The notes under the pieces: generated by a model
The model's database searches: none
What the model was told of the DNA's origin: nothing
Seen by the model: only the letters and a program-made list of their open reading frames with translations
Shown here: positions 55,778-64,000 of the stretch, in pieces
Position numbering within the stretch: the first letter of the stretch is position 1
Layout of the letters: every line of letters starts with the position of its first letter
Program-made: the position numbers and the translations under genes
Assembly: GCF_047675955.1 (NCBI RefSeq)
Contig: NC_132931.1
Coordinates: 3,224,001 to 3,288,000 of the forward strand
DNA length: 64,000 bases
Reading direction: 5' to 3'
Source: Chlorocebus sabaeus
Taxonomy: Eukaryota > Chordata > Mammalia > Primates > Cercopithecidae

Positions 55778-56119
55778 CTGATGGCTGGCCACCTCTGCGT
55801 GGGGCAATCTCACAATCAGGTCAGTCCCTGGACAAGGATCCCATATGGTCCTGCCTTCTGCTTTCACTCCCTGTTCCTGCTACCACTGCTACTAATGCCA
55901 CAATTCTATCAACACTCCTTCTGACACCATCAACCCCCATTGCCACCACTGCCACGTTTATCACCAACACCTCTCCCTGCCAGCAGCTGCTGAGGTTTGG
56001 GCACGCTGCTCACTGTGAATGCATGGGTTGTGACAGCTGGGGACGAGAAAATAGCACATATGGCACATTCCAATTAAGAAACAAAATAGAATGGAAATGC
56101 CTGCCAGTATTCCCAGAGT
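55778..56119. other. Unique intronic stretch
   Basis: No gene. A forward frame (55651-56121) is mostly reverse Alu translation. Confidence 0.5.
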
Positions 56120-56262
56120 GAGAATCACTGGGGACCTTATGAAAATGCAGGTTCCAAGGCTCCTTTCTCGGTATCCCTAATTCAGTGGGCCTTAGTGGAA
56201 CTGGCCAGCACCCCCAGGTCATTCTCATGCAAACCCCAAACATCTCAAAAGCACTGGTTCAC
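56120..56262 (-). mobile_element. MER5-type fragment, reverse
   Basis: gagaatcactggggacctta, gaaaatgcaggttccaagg, taattcagtgggccttagtg, ctcaaaagcactggttc. Low identity. Confidence 0.55.
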
Positions 56263-56269
56263 CTTTTTC

Positions 56270-56560
56270 ATTGTTTTTACCATGTTTAAAATGTTTTGAC
56301 CTTTTTACAATATACAATTCACTGGCATTAAGCACATTCGCAATGTTGTGCAACGAACTATCACCACTAGCTATAACTTTTTCATCACCCCAAACATAAA
56401 CCCCATACCTATTGAGCAGCTGCTCCCCATCTCCCCTTTCCCAACCCCTGGTGACCACTAACATGCTTTCCGTCCCTATACATTTGCCTAATACACATAG
56501 TTCATGAAAATGGAGTTGTAAAATATGTGGTCTTCTATGTCTGTTAGTTTTGAAAGTGCA
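56270..56560. mobile_element. Old L1M-type segment
   Basis: caattcactggcattaagca, cattcgcaatgttgtgcaac, ctttttcatcaccccaaaca, cccctggtgaccactaac. A widespread old LINE segment. Orientation not decided. Confidence 0.6.
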
Positions 56561-56586
56561 GAAGAAGTGATTTTATGTTGTGCGTA

Positions 56587-56891
56587 ATTTTGTTTTGTTT
56601 TGTTTTGAAAGAGGGTCCCATTCTATCACTCACGCTGGAATGCAGTGGCCGGATCATAGCTCACTGCAGCTTCCAACTCCTGGGCTCAAGTGATTCTCCT
56701 GCCTCAGCTTCCCGGGTAGCTGGGACTACAAGGATGCACCACCATGTCTGGCGAATTGTGTTATTTATTTTTTGAAGGGACAGGGTTTTACCATGTTGCT
56801 GAGGCTGGTCTTGAACTCTGGGCTCAAGTGATGCTTCCGCCTTGGCGTCCCAAAGTGCTGGGATTACAGGCATGAGCCACCACGCCCAGCC
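56587..56891 (-). mobile_element. Alu, minus
   Basis: (TTTTG)n tail, gaaagagggtcccattctat to gccaccacgcccagcc. Confidence 0.92.
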
Positions 56892-57502
56892 TGAGTATGT
56901 GAATTTAAAATCCTTGACCTTGCCGAAGGTCTGATTCATATTCTGTGGCCATGGGGTCCTTCCAACCCCCATGTTGGTAACTGGTGGACTGGAGGCTTCC
57001 CCCTAAAACCCAGTCTGGTCAGCTGGTCTGTCCCTCCCCTGGGTTCCTCCTAGGCCACCTTCTCCCTGGGCACATCTATGCTCCTAGCTTGTTCAATGGG
57101 TTTCCAAGGCTACCTCTGTCTGGAAGCAGACAGAGGTGAGACACTTAGATAAGACTCCTCATCCTGATGGGACTTGAGTTCCTGAGCTCTTCCAGACTGG
57201 ATGTGGAGAGAATCCAGCCCCTGCGTGGTGTCCACACCCTGGGCCCTCCGAGATGCCAGCCTTTCTCTCCACCCCGATGGAAACGTCCAGCTCTCTGTGC
57301 TTAGGGACTTATGACAGAGATCACAGTGAAAAAAAAATGGTCTTCAACACAGAGTTTAGCATAGACGTTAGTCAGGACACTTGACATTTCTGCATCATCT
57401 CTTTTTTTTCTTTTTTTCTGAGAGATTTCAATATTTTATATATGGAAGAATTAACTTCGATACCCTAGACAGAACATAAAACACAGACTGAAAACACTTG
57501 GG
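56892..57502. other. Unique intronic stretch
   Basis: No gene or common repeat recognised. Confidence 0.5.
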
Positions 57503-57636
57503 TATTAGCTACTTGGGAAGCTGAGGTGGGAGCCCAGCTTGAGGCAGAGGTTGCAGTGAGCGGTGATTGTACCACTGCACTCCAGCCTGGGTGACAGAGT
57601 AAGATGCCATCTCAAAAAAAAAAAAAAAAAAAAAAA
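57503..57636 (+). mobile_element. Alu right-arm fragment, plus
   Basis: gtattagctacttgggaagc to a 23-A tail. Left arm absent. Confidence 0.87.
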
Positions 57637-57686
57637 CACCTGGAAATGCAGGTGTTCCTGGGAATAAATTTATGCCTGAAATAACC

Positions 57687-57755
57687 AATCAGCTAAACGT
57701 ATAAAAGCAGCCATACAATAACGAATCAGCTAAATGTATAAAAGCAGCCATACAA
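57687..57755 (+). repeat. 37-bp tandem duplication
   Basis: AATCAGCTAAA(C/T)GTATAAAA then GCAGCCATACAA, at 57687-57718 and 57724-57755, one base different. Confidence 0.92.
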
Positions 57756-58387
57756 AGACCATTTTAAAATATTTTAAAAATATTATTAGACAAAGTTTTA
57801 AAGTTTTATCTTTAAAAACGAACAAAAGATGGTGGAGCGGGGAGAAACCAGGTTGCACATCCCGCTCATGCAGCATAGGGGTTTCTTATCTGTCCAATGG
57901 AGATAGCAAATCCCAGAAATGAACCTGGGCTTTGTGGGACCTGAAATTTATACAATTTGGGGCGTTCTCTTTGAGAAACATTTTAAAAGCTTACTTTTGT
58001 AAGTTTTCCAAACATGCATGACATGTAAATGCACAGCAAGGGGTCATCAGATGACCTCGAAGGGCACCCGTGCAAGGGAGGGGCCCGATGTGTAAACTTT
58101 GTTAGTTTCTCACTGAGAATACTAACTGGGGAGGCAGATTTCACCAATGCCAGAGTTCCTTTTCTGCTGACAATCACTATTTTTCAAACATTTCAAATAC
58201 TATGCTTGTCTGTATCTATAATGAAATATTTATATCCCCAAATTGCTAACCAAGCTGACTAAAAATGTCAGCTAATCAGGAAACACTCCAGAACACTAGT
58301 CAGCCAAATTAGATCTCCTCTGGTAATTGAACCAGTGAATGGGCTGTCTTGGAAACTTGTAACATTCCACAACATTTGTCTTCATAC
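57756..58387. other. Unique intronic stretch
   Basis: No gene or common repeat recognised. Confidence 0.5.
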
Positions 58388-58518
58388 TTACTGAGTCCTT
58401 ATTAGGAGCCACAAGCTGTTGGCCTACAGCAACTCCTTCATACCTCTTAAAGACTCTGTGAGGTAAGGGCATGATCAACCCCACTTTACAGATGAGAAAA
58501 CGGGAAGCACAGAGAGCA

Positions 58519-59261
58519 TGCTATGCTCTGAATGTCTGTGTTCCCTCAAAATTCATACATTAAATGCCAATCAATGCCTCCATGGGGTGGTATTAAGAGG
58601 GCAAGTGTTTGGGAGGTGATTAGGTCACGAGGACTCTACCCTCATGAATGGGTTGAGTGTCCTTACAAAAGGGGCCCCAGGGAGCTGGTTCACCACTTAC
58701 TACACATGGAAACACACAGACATCTATGAGGAGTAGGCCCTCACCAGACACTGACTTTGGACTTCCCAGGCTCCTGAATTGTGAGCAATAAATTTCATTG
58801 TTTATAAATTACCAAGTCTAAGGCATTTCTTTTTAACTTCATTATTTTTGATTTTTATGGATACATAATAGTTAAGGTATTACTTCTTTATTTTACTTTT
58901 TCTTTTTTTTTTTTAGAAAAATAGTCTCCCCCTGTCAGCCCGGCTACAGTACAACAGAATGATCATAGCTCTCACTGTGACTTCCAACCCATGGACTCAA
59001 ACGATCCTTCTGCCTCAGCCCCCCAAGTAGCTGGGACTGCAGGCATGCACCACCATGCCTGTCTAATTTTTATTTTATTTTATTTTATTTTATTTTATTT
59101 TAGTAGACATGGGGTCTTATTATGTTGCTCAGGCTGGTCTCAAACTCCTGGCTTCAAGTGATCTTCCAACCTCAGCATCCCAAAGTGCTGGGATTACAAG
59201 CATGAGCCATAATACCCAGCCTAAGGTACTTCTTACAGCAGTTCCCAAATGGACTAAGACA
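58519..59261 (+). mobile_element. MLT1-type MaLR LTR, split by an Alu
   Basis: tgctatgctctgaatgtctg, tgggaggtgattaggtcacg, gagcaataaatttcattgtt, then after the Alu: acttcttacagcagttccca and atggactaagacag. Confidence 0.8.
58893..59222 (-). mobile_element. AluJ-like, minus, with (TTTTA)n
   Basis: tttttttagaaaaatagtct to gagccataatacccagcc. (TTTTA)n expanded at 59068-59105. About 55 bp of non-Alu, L1-like sequence (58835-58890) sits between its tail and the likely target duplication ctaaggcatttctt / ctaaggtacttctt. Confidence 0.85.
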
Positions 59262-59335
59262 GAGGGCCAGCAACTTTCCCAAGGTCACACCACTTGTAAG
59301 TGACATGCCTACATGCATCACCACTCTACCTCTGA

Positions 59336-62300
59336 TTCCTGTGAATGTGATGTTGTGAAATCTGAAATTGTTTGTCTGCTAATACAAAGCTGCTGTGGCC
59401 TGGCCTGGGCTTGTCCTGAGAGTTGGCTCCCTCTAGTAGCTTGGAAGCGCCCACACCTCTGATTATAGACTAATTATCAGTGTATACAGCCTTATTCCAC
59501 TGCACAGGGTTGCATGAGGACCAAATGTGAGTGCAAAGCACCTGTATGATGATCCCATATTCTTCTGAATCTGCAGCCATCAGCACCAGTTTCAGAGAGG
59601 GAAGATAAAGGATTAGGGCTGTAACCATGAGTGGAAAGTTGGCCAGGCTGCAGGATGGGAGCAGCAGGCTCTGGACTTGAGGCAGGCGCCTACTTTTTCT
59701 AGGCTGCCTTCTGCTCACTGTGGTTGATACTCCACAGAGAAGAGACCTAAGGGCTGATTAAGAGGTTTCAAAAGACTGGGCAGCCAGGGAACCTTTTGGG
59801 CTTCCAACTCTTCTGAACAATACAGTGAAGCTCTGAAGAAGCCTGAGGGATACAGGAGCCACATATCTGGTAGATATACACACACCCCACCCCAGCTTTG
59901 CAACTATGGCATGGGACCATCTGTCTCTGAAATCCTGGGCTTGAAGAATAGCCATGGTGAGGAAGCAAGCATGTAAAACAGCAGGATGAAATAACCCAGG
60001 AGGTGGATGCACTGCATATTTTATTCTCTGAGCATCTCTCAGCTTTGCAGACTTAAATAATGTACTTGCTGACTATGGGCTGGAGCAAAAATGAGGCAAG
60101 AGTGAGAAACTTCAGGAAGAATGAGAGAGATTAAAGAGGGAAGCTTTTGCTATGTATGAAAGCATTTTGAGGGCGATTCCATAGTGAGATCAAAGCAAGG
60201 ACAAAAGAAAGCAAAAGATGAAAAGAAAAGCAAAGAGATGTGAGGTGCAAAACACCAAAGTGTTAAACTAAATATATCACACTGAGTTGTGCATTCATGA
60301 GAGGCACTTTGTAAAGGAAAGCCATCTCAGCTTCCAATTCCTTTGTTAAGAAATTCCTCTCTACTGCTTCTTCCATTTACATTTTACCTTTTCGAAAATA
60401 AATATGAGTAGCCCAAACCTACAAGGAAACATCATAGTACGCATAGGCTATAAGCTATCTAGGTGAGAGCTCCAAGTTGTCTCCCCCATTTAAAAGAGCA
60501 TTCCCCTATCTTACCCCATCAAAGGCATTTGAAAGTCTGGTATTTGCAGATGATTCTAATAATAACACATGAATTTCAGCAATCAAATTTGTCTACAGGT
60601 TGGGGTGTGTTTTTTTTCATTATGTTCTTATTTACGGTGATACTGATTCCAAATGCTCTGAAGCTGGCAAATCTCTTCCTTGAAATAGCAAAAATTACAG
60701 TCATTAAAGAGAGAGCAAAACAGAACACAAGCAATGTGAAGCCCTGGGGAGAACAGGGTCACACCTTGGTGCTCGGTCACTTCTTCCTCAAGTTTTCTTT
60801 AAATGCGTTTGGCAGCCAGGAATGGAATAACTGAAGCGAGGCATCCCGCCACTTCACCCTTCTCTAGCATTTTGGGGTGCTCCATATTCAGGACCCTGAA
60901 GTTTCCAAGATCAAAGGCAGTGTGAATCTTACGTGCAAACGAAATGCTCATGCCTGCTTATAGGAATTGTCCATGTTAAGTTATCAATGTATCATACGAA
61001 TATTCTATCAATAACAGCTCTTACTAGCATCCAAAAGGGCTGCAGAACCTAACATGTTTCTTCTAGCTAGCGGAGACTATCAAGCTTATATATAACATCA
61101 GAGCAGATGTGGACTGGAATGGCATTGTAGAACATTCCGGCTGAACAGCAGCTCTGCTAATACCAAACTACCTGACATTCCCACACTTCTCAATCATCTG
61201 GGCTAAAGAGCCAATGTACCAAAGCCAATTTCTTAGTTGTGACAGTATTCTGGAGTTTTGCAAGACGTTACCACTGGGAGGAACTAAGCGAAGGCTACAT
61301 GGAATTTCCTGTTCATCTTTGCAACTTCCTGTGAACCTATAATTAGTTTGAACTAAAAAGGGTTTTGTTGTTGTTCTTCTTGTTTTTAAAAGCCAGTTAG
61401 TGGCTGAAGCTTTAGCTGGGGTTCTCACACTATCGCTTGCGTAAAGATACATACTCTCCTCATTCTTTCCTCCCTGGGGCCTAAAAAACACAAAGAGAAA
61501 TGTAAATGCACAACCTAGTTAGGATTACAGACCCACACAGCAAATGCTGTCACACTGCTATGATCTGGTTGGGGGCAAAAACAAGTATTATTTCTGATTA
61601 GGAAGACTCTTTACAGGCAGGGAGGAAGGCAGGTGATGTTCAAATAAAGAGAGCCTGGCCAAGCATGGAGCTGTGTGATAACAAGTTGTCGCTCGGCTAT
61701 TTCACTCAGAGCCTCGGCAACACAGGAAGAATGTTATCTCTTGGAAACACAAGACTTCTCCCATCTCTGCAGTTATAAACCAAGAAGAAAAGCAAACAAT
61801 GCCAGTGTGACTTCTTCTCCAAAATTCCTTTTGGAAGTGCAGAGGGTATAACCTTCCACTCCAAAAAGTTTTCAGCCATCTTGCTTTCAACCTTTGAATA
61901 CAACCAACCAAGACAAGATGTTGATCAGATATGCCTGTCGTACAGGGAAGTATTAGTGACAAGATGTACAACCGTCCAAATCATCAAGAAACTCAAATGA
62001 TGGTGATAGGAGATAGGCAATTTCTGACGCCTAAACCAATATAACTATAGCATTCAAGCCAAAATATGTACAACGTGAAATCCTAAAGCTTCTAGAACAA
62101 TGCAGAAGAAGTGGAGAAAAACAAATCTCTGCACGTGTGCAACTGAAATTAACCTACTTAACAATTACTGTAATTTAGCTGTGGGCTAGATCCTGGGATT
62201 ACAGCACAGAGCAAGCTATCGGTCTCACCATCAAGTGTCTTACCACTTAAGAGATAGGCAGATAAATGAAGGCAATTCAGTATGGTTTCCCAGTGTGGAT

Positions 62301-62359
62301 GACATGCAAGCTGAATACTGATGAATGAACTGGAGCTAGCAAATCAAATAATGTCATAA
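59336..62359. other. Repeat-free intronic stretch, 3 kb
   Basis: The longest stretch in the window with no recognised repeat. Frames up to 123 codons have no domain or splice context. No exon recognised. May contain conserved non-coding elements, which a cross-species alignment would show. Confidence 0.5.
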
Positions 62360-62575
62360 GCACACTCAACAGTACCCTTTATGACACTGTTAGGACTTGC
62401 ACTATGTGCCTTGCAAGTATTACCTCTAAACCTCACAATGAAAACCCTGCATGAAAGCTACTATTACCCTAACTTAAACAAGGTCAGAAAAGTTAAGTGC
62501 CTTGGCCAAGACCACATAGCTAAAGTTTGGGCCGGGATTCATTCCTCTCTTTCCTCCCCATGCTACTGATTTAAA
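62360..62575 (-). mobile_element. MIR, minus
   Basis: gcactatgtgccttgcaagt, ggtcagaaaagttaagtgcc, ttggccaagaccacatagct. Confidence 0.75.
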
Positions 62576-63093
62576 CAGCAGTCCTCATCCATTTTGGCAC
62601 CAGGAACCACTTTGGTGGAAGATCATTTTTCCATGGACAGAGCAGATGGATGGTTTCAGGATGATTCAAGTGCATTACATTTATTGTGCACTTTACTTCT
62701 ATTATTATTACATTGTAATATATAATGAAATAATTCTACAACTCATGATCATGTAGAATCAGTGGGAGCACTGAGCTTGTTTTCCTACAATTAGATGATC
62801 CCATCTGGGGGTGCTGGAACACAGTGACAGGTCATAAGGCATTAGATTCACATAAGAAGCATGCAGCCTAGATTCCTCATATATGCAGTTTACAATAGGG
62901 TTCACACTTCTATAAGAATTTAATGCCACTGCTGATCTGACGCGGGGGAGCTCAGGTGGCAACGTGAGCAATGGGGAGTGGCTGTAAATATAGATGAAGC
63001 TTTGCTCCCTTACCAGCCTCTCACCTCCTGCTGGGCGGCCTAGTCCCTAACAGGCCATGGACCAGTTTATGGCCTGGGGATTGGGAACCGCTG
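62576..63093 (-). mobile_element. MER1-type hAT-Charlie transposon, longer form
   Basis: cagcagtcctcatccatttt and ggaaccgctg at the ends. Interior aatgccactgctgatctgac, ggctgtaaatatagatgaag, cctaacaggccatggaccag. Has about 200 bp absent from the copy at 37157. No clean target duplication seen. Confidence 0.87.
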
Positions 63094-63164
63094 CTTTACA
63101 ACAAAGAAGGTAACAAGGTAAGTTAAAAAAGTAAAATATTAATAAGACATATAAGAGTATTGAG

Positions 63165-63489
63165 GGCCAGGCGTGATGGCTCACAACTGTAATCCCAGCA
63201 CTTTGGGAGGCCAAGGTGGGTGGATCATCTGAGGTCAGGAGTTCAAGACCAGCCTGGCCAACATGGTGAATCACCCTCTGTACTAAAACTATTAAAATTA
63301 GCCAGGTATGGTGGCGGGCACCTGAATCCCAGTTACTCGGGAGGCTGAGGCAGGAGAATCGCTTGCACCTGGGAGGTGGAGATTGCAGTGAGGCGAGATC
63401 GTACCACTGTGCTCCAGCTAAGGCAAGAGAGCAAGAAACTGTCTCAGGAAAAAAAAAAAAGAAAGAAAAAAAAAGAAAAAGAAAACAAA
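63165..63489 (+). mobile_element. Alu, plus
   Basis: Target duplication aagagtatt(g/a)agg at 63152-63164 and 63490-63502. GA-rich tail. Confidence 0.93.
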
Positions 63490-63502
63490 AAGAGTATTAA
63501 GG

Positions 63503-64000
63503 CCATTAATTGTAAAAACAAAGAAGCTTCTCATAGTAGTTTAAGGAAAACTTGACGGCTAAGGTTACAACTCACCTGTTTTAAAGGCACAGTAAATTTC
63601 CATAGGATGTTGGAACTTGGCAAATCCAAAAAGTGAAGTCCATCCCCTTCCCAAACCTGTGATTCTTAATTCTTAGCATATCCCATTCTTAATGAGAAGC
63701 ACGAATACTCATCTTGTCACCTAAGCAGGGACCCTGGGGATCCTCTTTGACTCCTGCCTCCTCCTTATAATTGGTTATATGTGATTCAGCTTCAGTGTTT
63801 CCAAATATTAAATAATTCAGCAGATAAAAACAGTGAATTTCAGATCACTGGTTAAGGACTTACTATTAAATTGAGATAACCATATTTTGGGACAGAGTCT
63901 CTATGTTAAAAATTCTTACACCTTATATAAAAATATTTCCTCTGTCGGGAATTTATTTTGGAAAGAAACATTTACCCATAAAAATGGTTGTCAATATTTG
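63503..64000. other. Unique intronic stretch to window end
   Basis: No gene or repeat recognised. aactcacctg at 63570 resembles a minus-strand donor (CAG/gtgagtt), but no coding frame leads into it. Confidence 0.45.

Larger units (their letters stand above)
58388..59335 (-). mobile_element. MIR, minus, split by an MLT-type LTR
   Basis: actttacagatgagaaaacg up to 58518, continued after the LTR by ttcccaaggtcacaccactt and gtaagtgacatgcc. Confidence 0.75.
48444..64000 (-). other. GALNT17: GALNT17 intron (3' part of a longer intron)
   Basis: No further exon of the gene was recognised upstream of 48443. In particular, I did not find the preceding segment, expected to end in VDDNSDN. The whole 15.5 kb is therefore read as intron and the upstream exon should lie beyond 64000. 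It holds Alus, MIR and MER relics listed separately. Confidence 0.75.

Noticed and set aside
60463..60834. 123-codon plus-strand frame with a hydrophobic stretch
   Set aside because: The FFIMFLFTVILI stretch is suggestive of a membrane helix, but there is no family match, promoter or splice context. Treated as chance.
63540..63600. Possible minus-strand donor CAG/gtgagtt near 63575
   Set aside because: No coding frame matching the preceding GALNT17 segment leads into it.
1..64000. CRISPR-like regularly spaced repeats, operons, tRNA or rRNA genes
   Set aside because: The window is primate intronic DNA. The only regular arrays are microsatellites and short tandem duplications. No cloverleaf with intact A and B boxes was seen outside Alu sequence.

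Overview
The window is primate nuclear DNA, almost certainly human. It is dense in Alu elements, including young AluY-type copies, and in L1PA-type LINE 3' ends, ERV and MaLR LTRs, MIR and hAT-Charlie relics. Coding capacity is limited to two short exons with consensus splice sites. Both lie on the minus strand and encode consecutive pieces of a Y-subfamily polypeptide N-acetylgalactosaminyltransferase. I identify the gene as GALNT17 (WBSCR17, GALNTL3), a very large gene that maps to 7q11.22 in human. The gene identity comes from recalled family sequence and has not been searched.

Layout: transcription runs from high to low coordinates. Bases 64000 to 48444 are intron. An internal exon follows at 48443-48269, then a complete 4.9 kb intron (48268-43386), a second exon at 43385-43188, and intron again down to base 1. 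The first exon ends in phase 2 and the second supplies the one base that completes the split tryptophan codon, so the two splice directly together. No promoter, first or last exon, CpG island, tRNA or other RNA gene was found.

Bases 1-10,900 are a graveyard of LTRs from several endogenous retrovirus families (two recur as paralogous pairs), with LINE 3' ends and Alus inserted. Bases 11,000-42,600 are intron dominated by about thirty Alus of both orientations, many with readable target-site duplications. Notable insertions here are a solo LTR inside a split AluJ, a MER1 hAT copy and a perfect-TSD MaLR LTR. Bases 42,600-48,500 hold the exons, with a triplicated GT-repeat block about 500 bp upstream of the second acceptor. 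Bases 48,500-64,000 are intron again, ending with a repeat-poor stretch (59.3-62.4 kb) and a second MER1 copy.

I saw no new gene system. The features most worth checking are a diverged ~230 bp direct repeat that brackets both exons 12 kb apart, several rearranged Alus, a perfect 13-bp inverted repeat, and a 226-codon open frame of unknown meaning at 19870-20550. LTR family names are mostly withheld because I could not run a repeat library. Alu boundaries are good to a few bases where a target-site duplication is quoted and to about 5-10 bases elsewhere.
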